DNA from: Lutibaculum baratangense AMV1
Lineage (GTDB): Bacteria; Pseudomonadota; Alphaproteobacteria; Rhizobiales; Tepidamorphaceae
Direction of reading: 5' to 3'
Length of the DNA stretch: 64,000 bases
NCBI RefSeq assembly: GCF_000496075.1
Contig: NZ_AWXZ01000040.1
Coordinates: forward strand, 186,001-250,000
Shown: positions 29,093 to 37,417 of the stretch, piece by piece
How positions within the stretch are numbered: the first letter of the stretch is position 1
How the letters are laid out: each line of letters opens with the position of its first letter
Made by a program: the position numbers and the translations under genes
Notes under the pieces: generated by a model
The model's input: only the letters and a program-made list of their open reading frames with translations
What the model was told of the DNA's origin: nothing
Database searches by the model: none

Positions 29093-29120
29093 TTGACGGC
29101 ACTTGTCAATTGCGTATTTT
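29093..29120 (+). promoter_or_regulatory. Putative sigma-70 promoter of the antiporter operon
   Basis: TTGACG at 29093-29098 and TATTTT at 29115-29120, separated by 16 bp, lie 73 bp before the GTG start of mrpE. They are the best match to a housekeeping promoter in the 217-bp gap between msrB and the operon. Confidence 0.5.
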
Positions 29121-29192
29121 CCCCCAGGGGTCGATACGGGGCATGTGAACCTCGAGGGCCCCGTCGACGGTATCTCCCGGGGGAATTTCGAC

Positions 29193-29678
29193 GTGGGCAT
29201 TCGAGGCCTGAGCCTGATCGCGGCGCTGTTCGCCTTCTGGCTGCTCCTGTCCGGCCACTACGACACCTGGCTCGTGTCGGTCGGCTTCGTCTGCTCGGCA
29301 CTGGTGGGCGCCTTCATGTGGCGCCTCAAGGTGCTCGACCAGGAGGGCTACCCGGCCGGGTTCCTGGTCGGCGCCGTCACCTACTGGCCCTGGCTCGCCT
29401 GGGAGATCGTGAAGTCGGCGCTCGACGTCACGAAGGAGATCCTGAAGCCGCGGCTGGAGATCTCTCCGACGGTGGTGCGGGTGACGGCTTCCCAGAAGAC
29501 CTCCGTCGGCTTCACGACCTACGCCAATTCCATCACGCTCACGCCCGGCACCATCTCCACCACCGTCTCCTTCGACGACCACACGATCCTCGTCCACGCG
29601 CTGACGCGCGAGGGGGCGGACGCGACCGCCGAGGGCACGATGGACCGCCGCGTGAGCCGCTTCGAGAGCGGTCTCTGA
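29193..29678 (+). CDS. mrpE: Mrp-type Na+/H+ antiporter subunit E
   Basis: The first gene of a ten-gene antiporter operon. The 161-residue protein begins with two membrane segments (LSLIAALFAFWLLLSG, LVSVGFVCSALVGAFMW) and has the MrpE pattern YWPWLAWEIVKSALDVTKEILKP followed by a cytoplasmic domain (SITLTPGTISTTV). GTG at 29193 was chosen because GGGGGAA lies 7 nt before it and the length (161) then matches the family; an earlier TTG at 29103 would add 30 residues that overlap the promoter. mrpF starts 1 bp after its stop. Confidence 0.88.
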   Translation: MGIRGLSLIAALFAFWLLLSGHYDTWLVSVGFVCSALVGAFMWRLKVLDQEGYPAGFLVGAVTYWPWLAWEIVKSALDVTKEILKPRLEISPTVVRVTASQKTSVGFTTYANSITLTPGTISTTVSFDDHTILVHALTREGADATAEGTMDRRVSRFESGL

Positions 29679-29679
29679 C

Positions 29680-29961
29680 ATGTTCGCGACTGCCGCCTTC
29701 GCCATATTGGTGGCGCTCGGCCTCGCCGTGGCGCGTGCCCTCCTGGGGCCGACCGTGTTCGACCGCATGCTCGCGGTGAACTCGATCGGCAACTTCGCGA
29801 TCCTGATGCTCGCGGTCTTCGGCTTCCTGACGGGGCGCCCGGAGTTCCTGGATATCGGCATCCTCTACGCCCTCCTGAACGTGATCGGCACGATCGCCGT
29901 CCTGAAGTTCTTCCGCTTCGGCGATCTCGCCCATTCGGGCGGCGAGGAGCCGAGCTCATGA
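29680..29961 (+). CDS. mrpF: Mrp-type antiporter subunit F
   Basis: A 93-residue protein with three membrane helices and the MrpF/PhaF core ARALLGPTVFDRMLAVNSIGNFAILMLA and DIGILYALLNVIGTIAVLKF. Small core subunit of the Mrp complex, needed for assembly. It overlaps mrpG by 4 bp (ATGA). Confidence 0.92.
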   Translation: MFATAAFAILVALGLAVARALLGPTVFDRMLAVNSIGNFAILMLAVFGFLTGRPEFLDIGILYALLNVIGTIAVLKFFRFGDLAHSGGEEPSS

Positions 29962-30455
29962 CCTCTATCCTCGTCGAGATCCTGCAGTGGGCGATGCTGC
30001 TGGCCGGGAGCTTCTTCCTCGTCGTCGGCGCCTTCGGCGTCGCGCGGATGCCCGACATCTTCACGCGGATGCACGCCGCCTCGGTCGCCGACACGCTCGG
30101 CGCCGGGCTCCTGATCCTCGGCATGTGCCTCGAGAGCGGGTTCTCGCTCGTGACCGTGAAGCTCCTGATGATCCTCGCTCTCTTCTTCTTCACGAGCCCG
30201 CTGTCGAGCCACGCGCTCGCGCGGGCCGCGCTCGTCGTCGGCGTGAAGCCGCTGCTCGCCGGGGAGGGCGGCCGGCTCGAGAGACGGGCGGTGGAGGTCC
30301 TTCCGCCGCGGCCGGCCGGCCATCTCTGGGAGATCGACGAGACGGAGGGCGAGGGGCGCGCGGCCGTGAAGCGGCGGCTCGACGAGCAGGACATCGGGAG
30401 CGGAGACAGCGGCACGCTCGGCCTCGGCCAGGACGGAAAGGAGCGACCGGAATGA
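29958..30455 (+). CDS. mrpG: Mrp-type antiporter subunit G
   Basis: The 165-residue protein has three membrane helices with the MrpG core GVARMPDIFTRMHAASVADTLGAGLLILG and FFFTSPLSSHALARAAL. The C-terminal 60 residues (from about 105) are a hydrophilic, acidic tail not needed for the family core. It overlaps the next gene by 4 bp. Confidence 0.92.
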   Translation: MTSILVEILQWAMLLAGSFFLVVGAFGVARMPDIFTRMHAASVADTLGAGLLILGMCLESGFSLVTVKLLMILALFFFTSPLSSHALARAALVVGVKPLLAGEGGRLERRAVEVLPPRPAGHLWEIDETEGEGRAAVKRRLDEQDIGSGDSGTLGLGQDGKERPE

Positions 30456-31006
30456 TCGAGGCCCTCATCAACATGGTCCTCCTCACCCTGCTCGCCGCGA
30501 TCATGATCGGGGTCGTCAGGCTGAGGAACCTCTTCGCCGTCGTGATCCTGTCGAGCGCCTACAGCTTCATCATCGCGACGGTGCTGATCGTGCTCGACGC
30601 GGTCGACGTGGCGATGACCGAGGCGGCGGTCGGCGCCGGCATCTCGACCGTCCTGATGCTCGCCGTGCTCTTCCTCACGAAGACCGAGGAGCAGAAGCCG
30701 AAGCACTCGCCGGCCCTGCCGCTGTTCGTCGCGACGGTGACGGGCATCGCGCTGATCTACGGCACGCTCGACCTGCCGGCCTTCGGCGTCCCCGACCAGC
30801 CGATCCACACCCATGTCGGCGCCTACTATCTGGAGAAGTCGGTGGAGGAGACGGGCATTCCGAACGTCGTGAGCTCGGTTCTCGCGAGCTATCGCGGCTT
30901 CGACACGCTGGGCGAGACGACCGTCGTCTTCACAGCCGGGATCGGCGTGCTGCTGCTGCTCCGCCGCAACCGCAGGCGCAACGGCAAGAACGGAGAGACG
31001 TCATGA
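30452..31006 (+). CDS. DUF4040 (MrpA C-terminal/MbhD-like) plus MbhE-like antiporter subunit
   Basis: The 184-residue membrane protein corresponds to the part of MrpA that follows its NuoL-like body. Residues 1-75 carry the DUF4040 pattern (IMIGVVRLRNLFAVVILSSAYSF, DVAMTEAAVGAGISTVLMLAVLFLTKT); residues 80-184 resemble MbhE, with a final helix and a basic tail. In canonical Mrp these domains are fused to a large antiporter subunit (about 950 residues); here they stand alone, as in the Mbh/Mbx branch. ATGA overlap with both neighbours. Confidence 0.82.
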   Translation: MIEALINMVLLTLLAAIMIGVVRLRNLFAVVILSSAYSFIIATVLIVLDAVDVAMTEAAVGAGISTVLMLAVLFLTKTEEQKPKHSPALPLFVATVTGIALIYGTLDLPAFGVPDQPIHTHVGAYYLEKSVEETGIPNVVSSVLASYRGFDTLGETTVVFTAGIGVLLLLRRNRRRNGKNGETS

Positions 31007-31419
31007 GACTGGACGTCATCCTCCGCGTCATCTCGAAGCTGTTGCTGCCGTTCATGCTCGTCTTCGCGCTCTACGTGCAGTTCCACGGCGACTACGGGCC
31101 GGGCGGCGGCTTCCAGGCGGGCGTGATCGTCGCCGCGGCGGTGATCCTCTACGCCATCATGTTCGGCCTCGACGCCGCGCTAGAGGCCGTGCCGGTGCGG
31201 GTCGTGGAGATCATGGTGCCGCTCGGCGTGCTCATCTACGCCGGCGTCGGCGTGGCGAGCCTCCTCCTCGGCGCGAACTTCCTCGACTACGACGTGCTCG
31301 GCCACGACCACCACCACGCGCAGGAGCTCGGCGTCATGCTCGTCGAGATCGGCGTGCTCGTCTCCGTGTCCGGCACCATGCTCGCGATCTTCTACGCCTT
31401 CGCCGGTAGGGGGCGCTGA
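31003..31419 (+). CDS. mrpB: Mrp-type antiporter subunit B (MnhB domain)
   Basis: The 138-residue protein has four membrane helices and the MnhB signature LLPFMLVFALYVQFHGDYGPGGGFQAGVI, followed by LGVLIYAGVGVASLLLG and ELGVMLVEIGVLVSVSGTM. A His-rich loop (GHDHHHAQE) sits on one face. It overlaps the preceding gene by 4 bp and the next by 1 bp. Confidence 0.92.
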   Translation: MRLDVILRVISKLLLPFMLVFALYVQFHGDYGPGGGFQAGVIVAAAVILYAIMFGLDAALEAVPVRVVEIMVPLGVLIYAGVGVASLLLGANFLDYDVLGHDHHHAQELGVMLVEIGVLVSVSGTMLAIFYAFAGRGR

Positions 31420-31784
31420 TGGACTTCTTGCAGACAGTCGTCTCCCACTACAACCAGTGGATCGCCGTCTTCCTGATGGTGTCGGGGCTCTACATCGTCG
31501 TCGCCCGCGGCAACATGGTGAAGAAGCTCGTCGGCCTGAACCTGTTCCAGACCTCCGTCTATCTCCTCTACATCTCGCCGGGGAAGATACTCGGCGGGAC
31601 GCCTCCGATCCTGGCGGCCGAGTTCGCGGTCTACTCGAACCCGCTGCCCCACGTTCTCATCCTCACGGCCATCGTCGTCGGCGTCGCGACGCTCTCGCTC
31701 GGCCTCGGCCTCGTCGTGCGGATCAACGAAGCCTTCGGGACGATCGAGGAAGAAGAGCTCTTCGCCCGGGACCCCGAAGCATGA
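31419..31784 (+). CDS. mrpC: Mrp-type antiporter subunit C (NuoK-like)
   Basis: The 121-residue protein is a NuoK homologue with three helices: GLYIVVARGNMVKKLVGLNLFQTSVYLLYI, DPL-type loop replaced by NPLPHVLILTAIVVGVATLSLGLGLVVRI. The conserved intramembrane Glu of NuoK is not obvious in this short read; the NPLPHVLILTAIVV segment is. The ATG shares one base with the mrpB stop (TGATG). Confidence 0.92.
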   Translation: MDFLQTVVSHYNQWIAVFLMVSGLYIVVARGNMVKKLVGLNLFQTSVYLLYISPGKILGGTPPILAAEFAVYSNPLPHVLILTAIVVGVATLSLGLGLVVRINEAFGTIEEEELFARDPEA

Positions 31785-33262
31785 TCCTCGACAACCTGCC
31801 TGCCCTGCAGGTGGTGATCCCGCTCGTCGGGGCCACGATCTGCGCGCTCATCGACCGCCGCCGCGTCGCGTGGCCGATCGCGCTCGCGATCAGTCTCGTG
31901 GGGATCGTGATCTCGGTCGCGCTCCTCGCCCAGGTGCTGGCTGGCGGCCCGATCTCCTACGCCATGGGCGGCTGGGCGCCGCCCTACGGCATCGAGTACC
32001 GGGTCGACGTCGTCAACGCCTACATCCTCGTCCTCGTCTCGGTGATCGGCGCGGTGATCATGCCCTACGCGCCGCGGAGCGTGGCGGCGGAGCTGGCGGA
32101 GAACAAGCAGGCGTGGTTCTACACCATGTACCTCTTGAACCTGACCGGCCTGCTCGGCATGGCGATCACGGGCGACGCGTTCAACGCCTTCGTCTTCCTC
32201 GAGATCTCGTCGCTGTCGTCCTACGTGATGATCGCGCTCGGGCGGGACCGGCGGGCGCTGCTGGCGGCCTACCAGTACCTGATCCTCGGCACGATCGGCG
32301 CGACCTTCTACGTGATCGGGGTCGGCCTGCTCTACGCGATGACGGGGACGCTGAACTTCGTCGACATGGCCGAGCGGATCGTCGACGTGGAGAGCTCGCG
32401 CTCGGTGCTCGCTGCGCTCGCCTTCCTGACGGTCGGCATCAGCCTGAAGCTCGCGCTCTTCCCGCTGCATGTCTGGCTGCCGAACGCCTACGCCTACGCG
32501 CCCTCGGTGGCGACGGTGTTCCTCGCGTCGACGGCCACGAAGGTCGCGGTCTACCTCTTCCTGAGGTTCTTCTTCTCGATCTTCGGCGCGCGCTTCGTCT
32601 ACGCGGACCTGCCGCTGACGGAGATCCTACTCGTCCTGTCGGTCGCCGCGATGTTCATCGCCTCGATCATCGCGATCTTCCAGGACGACGTGAAGCGGAT
32701 GCTCGCCTACTCCTCGGTGGCGCAGATCGGTTACATGACGCTCGGCATCGGCATCGCGAACCTGAACGGCCTGACCGGCACGATCGTGCACCTGTTCAAC
32801 CACGCGGTGACGAAGGGCGCGCTGTTCATGGCCGTCGGCGCGGTCGTCATGCGCGTGGGGCGCCACGACCTGGAGGGGCTCGCCGGCATCGGCCGGCGGA
32901 TGCCCGTGACGATGGCGGGCTTCGTGATCGCCGGGCTGTCGCTGATCGGCGTGCCGGGCACGGTCGGCTTCGTCTCCAAGTGGTATCTCGCCGCCGGCGC
33001 CTTCGAGAGCGGGGCGTGGCTCCTGTCCTTCCTGATCATGGCGAGCTCGTTCCTCGCGGTCGTCTATGTCGGCCGGGTCGTCGAGATCGCGTGGTTCCGC
33101 GAGCCGACGCAGGCCGTCGCGTCCGTGGAGGAGGCGCCGCTCTCCCTTATTATCCCGACCTGGGTGCTCGTGGCGGCATCCGTCGTCTTCGGCCTCGACG
33201 CGGCCTTCACGGCGGGCGTCGCCGAACGGGCGGCCGAGGCACTTCTCGCGGGGATCCTCTGA
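31781..33262 (+). CDS. mrpD: Antiporter subunit D, first of three (ND2/4/5-like)
   Basis: The 493-residue protein has about 14 membrane helices and the Proton_antipo_M domain. Key ionisable residues of the pump family are present: Glu in FVFLEISSLSSYVM, Lys and His in GISLKLALFPLHVWLPNAYAYAP, Lys in STATKVAVYLF, and the DDVKRMLAYSSVAQIGYMTLG loop with a later Lys in HAVTKGALFMAVGA. It is closest in length and pattern to MrpD. It overlaps mrpC by 4 bp and the next gene by 1 bp. Confidence 0.92.
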   Translation: MILDNLPALQVVIPLVGATICALIDRRRVAWPIALAISLVGIVISVALLAQVLAGGPISYAMGGWAPPYGIEYRVDVVNAYILVLVSVIGAVIMPYAPRSVAAELAENKQAWFYTMYLLNLTGLLGMAITGDAFNAFVFLEISSLSSYVMIALGRDRRALLAAYQYLILGTIGATFYVIGVGLLYAMTGTLNFVDMAERIVDVESSRSVLAALAFLTVGISLKLALFPLHVWLPNAYAYAPSVATVFLASTATKVAVYLFLRFFFSIFGARFVYADLPLTEILLVLSVAAMFIASIIAIFQDDVKRMLAYSSVAQIGYMTLGIGIANLNGLTGTIVHLFNHAVTKGALFMAVGAVVMRVGRHDLEGLAGIGRRMPVTMAGFVIAGLSLIGVPGTVGFVSKWYLAAGAFESGAWLLSFLIMASSFLAVVYVGRVVEIAWFREPTQAVASVEEAPLSLIIPTWVLVAASVVFGLDAAFTAGVAERAAEALLAGIL

Positions 33263-34785
33263 TGGACTCGACCCTCGTCCTTCTGGCGCTCCTCGTGCCG
33301 CTGGTGGCCGCCGTGCTCATTCCGCTGGCCGGCGGGCAGCCGAACCTGCGCGAAGGCATCACGCTCGCCTCCGCCGGCATCCTCTTCGTGATCGTCGCGA
33401 GCCTCGTCGGCCCGGTGCTCTCCGGCGCGCGGCCGGAGCTCGGCGGGTTCGAGGTGCTTCCGGGCCTCGTCGTCGGCTTCAGGGTGGAGCCGCTCGGGAT
33501 GCTCTTCGGCCTCGTCGCCTCGACCCTGTGGATCGTGAACTCGATCTACTCGATCGGCTACATGCGCGGGAACGGGGAGCCGAGGCAGACGCAGTTCTAC
33601 GTCTGCTTCGCGGTGGCGATCGCCGCGACGATGGGCGTCGCCTTCTCCTCGAATCTCTTCACCCTCTTCCTCTTCTACGAGGTGCTGACGCTCTCGACCT
33701 ATCCGCTCGTCACCCACAACGGCAACGCGGAGGCGCGGGCGGCGGGGCGGGTCTACCTCATGCTCCTCCTCGGCACGTCGATGCTCCTGCTCCTGCCGGC
33801 GATCATCTGGACGGGCATCCTGGCCGGCACGCTCGACTTCGCCCCGGGCGGCATCCTGGCCGGCAAGGCGGGGCCCGTGCTGACGGGCGTGCTGCTCGGC
33901 CTCTTCGTCTTCGGGATCGGCAAGGCGGGCGTCATGCCCGTGCATTACTGGCTGCCGGCGGCGATGGTCGCGCCGACGCCGGTCAGCGCGCTGCTCCATG
34001 CCGTCGCCGTCGTGAAGGCCGGCGTCTTCACGCTGACGAAGGTCGTCGTCTACGTCTTCGGCGTGGAGAACCTCGCCTCGCTCGGCACGGCCGACTGGCT
34101 CGCCTGGGTCGCGGGCTTCACGATCCTCGCCGCCTCCGTCGTCGCGCTGCAGCAGGATCACCTGAAGCGGCGGCTCGCCTACTCGACGATCAGCCAGCTC
34201 TCCTACATCGTGCTGGCGGCCGCGATCCTCACGCCGATCTCGCTCGTCGGCGCGGCCATGCATATCGCGGCCCACGCCGTGTCGAAGATCACGCTCTTCT
34301 TCGCCGCGGGCTCCGTGCACACGGCCGCCCATGTCGACCATATCAGCCGGATGAACGGCATCGGGCGGCGCATGCCGTGGACGATGGGTGCCTTCACGGT
34401 CGCCTCGCTGTCGATGATCGGCGTGCCGCCGACGGCGGGGTTCCTCTCGAAGTGGTTCATCCTCGAAGGCGCCTTCTCGAGCGGCCGGTGGGTCCCCGTC
34501 GCCGTCATCATCGGCTCGACCGTGCTCAATGCGAGCTATTTCCTGCCGATCGTCTACCGGGCCTTCTTCCGCGAGGAGGAGCCGCACCCGGCAGGAGCGC
34601 ACGGGCACCACGGCCATGGCGAGCCCCACGCGCACGACACCCACGCGCACGGCGGCGGCCACGGCGAGGCGCCGCTGCCGATGGTGATCGCGATCGTCGT
34701 CACGGCGAGCCTGACCGTGCTGATGTTCCTCTTCCCCGGACTGCCGCTCGGCCTGTCCGAGGCCATGATGGAGACAAGGCCATGA
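33262..34785 (+). CDS. Antiporter subunit, second ND2/4/5-like protein with His-rich loop
   Basis: The 507-residue protein has about 14 helices and resembles the NuoL/MrpA N-terminal body more than MrpD (VNSIYSIGYMRGNGEPRQTQFYVCFAVAIAATMGVAFSSNLFTLFLFYEVLTLSTYPLV as successive short elements). Ion-path residues: Glu in FLFYEVLTL, Lys and His in GKAGVMPVHYWLPAAM, Lys in AVVKAGVF, LKRRLAYSTISQLSYI. Near the C-terminus a cytoplasmic or periplasmic loop (DNA 34584-34668) holds about ten His residues between Gly/Ala/Glu, a likely metal-binding stretch. It may supply the MrpA body that is missing elsewhere. Confidence 0.88.
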   Translation: MDSTLVLLALLVPLVAAVLIPLAGGQPNLREGITLASAGILFVIVASLVGPVLSGARPELGGFEVLPGLVVGFRVEPLGMLFGLVASTLWIVNSIYSIGYMRGNGEPRQTQFYVCFAVAIAATMGVAFSSNLFTLFLFYEVLTLSTYPLVTHNGNAEARAAGRVYLMLLLGTSMLLLLPAIIWTGILAGTLDFAPGGILAGKAGPVLTGVLLGLFVFGIGKAGVMPVHYWLPAAMVAPTPVSALLHAVAVVKAGVFTLTKVVVYVFGVENLASLGTADWLAWVAGFTILAASVVALQQDHLKRRLAYSTISQLSYIVLAAAILTPISLVGAAMHIAAHAVSKITLFFAAGSVHTAAHVDHISRMNGIGRRMPWTMGAFTVASLSMIGVPPTAGFLSKWFILEGAFSSGRWVPVAVIIGSTVLNASYFLPIVYRAFFREEEPHPAGAHGHHGHGEPHAHDTHAHGGGHGEAPLPMVIAIVVTASLTVLMFLFPGLPLGLSEAMMETRP

Positions 34786-35027
34786 CACCCGAACAGGATC
34801 ACTGGCTCGTCCGCCCCGCCTCGATCCGCAAGTTGTGGGCCGGCTTCATCGTCGTGCTCGCGCTGACGGTGCTGGCCGATCTCTTCGTCGAGCACCATCC
34901 GCATTTCGGCATCGACGGCACGTTCGGCTTCGGCGCCTGGTACGGCTTCATCTCCTGCGTCGCGATGGTCTTCTTCTCGAAGGGCCTCGGTCTCCTCCTC
35001 AAGCGGCGGGACGACTACTATGAGTGA
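34782..35027 (+). CDS. Small two-helix membrane protein of the antiporter operon
   Basis: I do not recognise this 81-residue protein. It has two membrane helices (LWAGFIVVLALTVLADLFV and FGAWYGFISCVAMVFFSKGLGLLL) separated by a loop with HHPHFGIDG. It overlaps the upstream gene by 4 bp and the downstream one by 8 bp, so it is tightly embedded in the operon and probably an accessory subunit. Confidence 0.75.
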   Translation: MTPEQDHWLVRPASIRKLWAGFIVVLALTVLADLFVEHHPHFGIDGTFGFGAWYGFISCVAMVFFSKGLGLLLKRRDDYYE

Positions 35028-36702
35028 CATCGTTATTCCGCCCGGCCTCGTGCTGATCGTGGGCGCGTTCGCGCTGCCCTTCGTCAGCCTCAGGCTCCGC
35101 AACGTCCTGCTGCTCGGGCTGCCGCTTGTGGCGCTCGCCCTCGTCTGGATGGTGCCGGACGGAGAGGCGCTGCGCCTCTCCTGGTTCGGCTACGAGCTGA
35201 CCCCCGTGCGCGGCGACGCCCTGGCGCGCGTCTTCGGCACCGTGTTCGCGCTCATGGTGTTCGGCGGCGGGCTCTACTCGCTGAACCAGCCGAGGACGCT
35301 CGAGCTGACCTCGGCCTACGCCTATGCCGGGTCGGCGCTCGGCGTCGTCTTCGCGGGCGACCTTCTGTCTGTCTTCGTCTTCTGGGAGCTCATGGCGCTC
35401 GCCTCGACCATGGTCATCTGGTCGGCCGGGCGGGAGGCGTGGGGGCCCGGCATCCGCTACGCGATCATCCATCTCCTCGGCGGCGTCATCCTGATGGCGG
35501 GCGTCGCCGGGCAGATCTGGACGACGGGCGACATCGGCTTCCACGCGATGGCGACAGACGGCTGGCCGCGCTGGCTCATTCTCGCGGGCTTCCTGATCAA
35601 CGCGGGCGCCCCGCCGCTGCAGGCCTGGCTGCCCGACGCCTACCCGGCCGCCTCCTGGTCCGGCATGGTCTTCCTCTCCGCCTTCACGACGAAGACCGCC
35701 GTCTACGTCCTGATGCGGGGCTTCCCGGGCGCGGAGATCCTCCTGTGGGTCGGCCTGTTCATGGCCTGCTACGGGATCGTCTTCGCGATCCTCGAGAACG
35801 ACATGCGCCGCATCCTCGCCTACTCGATCATCAACCAGGTCGGGTTCATGGTGACCGGCATCGGCATTGGCACGGAGCTCGCGCTGAACGGCGCGGCGGC
35901 GCACGCCTTCGCCCACATCATCTACAAGGCGCTGCTCCTCATGTCGGCGGGCTCCGTCCTCTACATGACGGGCAAGAGCAAGTGCACGGATCTCGGCGGG
36001 CTGTTCCGGACGATGCCGGTGACCACCGTCTGCGGCACGATCGGGGCTCTCGCCATCTCGGCCTTCCCGCTGACCTCGGGCTTCGTCTCGAAATCCATGA
36101 TCAACTCGGCCGCCGGCGAGGAGCACCTCGCGGTCGTCTGGTTCGTGCTCGCCGCGGCCACCGCCGGCGTCTTCCTGCACGCGGGCATCAAGTTCCCCTG
36201 GTTCGTGTTCTTCCAGAAGGACTCCGGCATGCGCCCGCCGGATCCGCCGGCGAACATGCGCTGGGCCATGTATCTCCTGTCGGCGATCTGCATCGGTCTC
36301 GGCGTCTTCCCGCAGCCGCTCTACGCGATCCTTCCCTATCCGGTGGACTACGAGCCCTACACGGGCAGCCACGTCGTGCAGCAGCTCCAGCTTCTGTTGT
36401 TCTCCGGCCTCGCCTTCTTCCTCCTGCTGAACGCGCTGAAGCGCACCAGGACCATCACGCTCGACGTCGACTGGCTCTGGCGGGGGCTCGCCCCCGGACC
36501 GGCCGTGCGCCTTGCGCGCTGGGTCTCGGCGTGGCGTGCCGTCGCGCTCGAGCGGCTCGGCGGCAGCCTCACCTTCGTCGTCGGCTCGCTGCGCCGGCAT
36601 CATGGTCCGGAGGGAATCGTCGGCGGCACCTGGCCCACCGGAGTCATGGCCTTCTGGACGACAGTGCTGCTCGCAGGTCTGCTGGTCGTCTATTACATCT
36701 AG
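35020..36702 (+). CDS. Antiporter subunit, third ND2/4/5-like protein (lacks the mid-membrane lysine)
   Basis: The 560-residue protein has about 14-15 helices and the Proton_antipo_M fold: Glu in SVFVFWELMALASTM, NDMRRILAYSIINQVGFMVTG, HIIYKALLLMSAGSVLYMTG. At the helix where the other two subunits have Lys and His before the WLP motif, this one reads FLINAGAPPLQAWLPDAYP, so both residues are missing; the next-helix Lys (AFTTKTAVYVL) is retained. A hydrophilic C-terminal domain with a final helix extends beyond the family core. It is the last gene of the operon. Confidence 0.88.
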   Translation: MSDIVIPPGLVLIVGAFALPFVSLRLRNVLLLGLPLVALALVWMVPDGEALRLSWFGYELTPVRGDALARVFGTVFALMVFGGGLYSLNQPRTLELTSAYAYAGSALGVVFAGDLLSVFVFWELMALASTMVIWSAGREAWGPGIRYAIIHLLGGVILMAGVAGQIWTTGDIGFHAMATDGWPRWLILAGFLINAGAPPLQAWLPDAYPAASWSGMVFLSAFTTKTAVYVLMRGFPGAEILLWVGLFMACYGIVFAILENDMRRILAYSIINQVGFMVTGIGIGTELALNGAAAHAFAHIIYKALLLMSAGSVLYMTGKSKCTDLGGLFRTMPVTTVCGTIGALAISAFPLTSGFVSKSMINSAAGEEHLAVVWFVLAAATAGVFLHAGIKFPWFVFFQKDSGMRPPDPPANMRWAMYLLSAICIGLGVFPQPLYAILPYPVDYEPYTGSHVVQQLQLLLFSGLAFFLLLNALKRTRTITLDVDWLWRGLAPGPAVRLARWVSAWRAVALERLGGSLTFVVGSLRRHHGPEGIVGGTWPTGVMAFWTTVLLAGLLVVYYI

Positions 36703-37003
36703 AGCGTGACTCGGCCGGCAGTCGGGTTCTGCAGCAGTCTTCCGTTAATATTGCTCCAGTAAAGACTTATCGTTCATATAGATTGACTAGACTGCGGTAT
36801 ATTCCGGGCTGCGCTGTAGTGCTGCAGCTTAGTCCGGAGCGTGCCGGTTCTATCTTGCCTGTGGCGGGGCGTGCCCGTATGTAAAGCGCGTGGTCGAAAG
36901 ACGGTGCGGGGCCTAGCGATTCCCGCTTCACCTACTGTTAGCCCTTTGCCGGGCAGGAGTTCGTTCGTCGGCCTCTACGAAACAAAAAAAGGTGCCCCTA
37001 GCC
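36703..37003 (+). promoter_or_regulatory. AT-richer upstream region of mucR
   Basis: The 301-bp gap has no supported gene and is clearly less GC-rich than its surroundings, with short A/T tracts (TTAATATTGCTCC, AAAGACTTATCGTTCATATAG near 36745-36785, GCGGTATATTCC near 36791). MucR/Ros proteins bind A/T-rich upstream DNA and often repress their own gene, so operator sites are likely here. Any short frames in it lack codon support. Confidence 0.5.
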
Positions 37004-37417
37004 ATGGAAAACACAGAGCAGAACAGCGAGCTCATCGAGCTGGCAGCGGAGATCGTGTCGGCCTATGTCAGCAACAATCCGGTCCAGTCGACCGACCTGC
37101 CGAACCTCATACACGAGGTGCACCAGGCGCTGTTGAAGGTCGGGACGAACGAGGTCGAGCAGCCCAAGGAAGAGCTGAAGCCCGCCGTGCCGGTGCGAAA
37201 ATCGGTGACGCCGGAATACATCGTGTGCCTCGAGGACGGAAAGAAGTTCAAGTCGCTCAAGCGGCATCTCCGGACGCATTACGACCTGTCGCCGGAGGAG
37301 TATCGGGAGAAGTGGGGACTTCCGGGGGACTACCCGATGGTGGCTCCGAACTACGCCGCGGCGCGCTCGGCACTTGCGAAGAAGATGGGCCTCGGCCAGC
37401 GCCGCCGCCGCGGCTGA
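37004..37417 (+). CDS. mucR: MucR/Ros-family zinc-finger transcriptional regulator
   Basis: The 137-residue product has an N-terminal oligomerisation segment ([28 protein letters not shown]) and the Ros-type zinc finger [33 protein letters not shown] read as two pieces, with the Cys and two His visible, then the basic C-terminus GLGQRRRRG. Such proteins are global H-NS-like regulators of surface polysaccharide, motility and the cell cycle in Hyphomicrobiales. ATG at 37004 gives the normal MENTEQ N-terminus. A divergent-strand gene overlaps its 3' end. Confidence 0.95.
   Translation: MENTEQNSELIELAAEIVSAYVSNNPVQSTDLPNLIHEVHQALLKVGTNEVEQPKEELKPAVPVRKSVTPEYIVCLEDGKKFKSLKRHLRTHYDLSPEEYREKWGLPGDYPMVAPNYAAARSALAKKMGLGQRRRRG

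Noticed and set aside
29103-29192. TTG start at 29103 for mrpE
   Set aside because: It lies inside the putative promoter and lacks a ribosome-binding site; GTG 29193 gives the family length and has GGGGGAA upstream.
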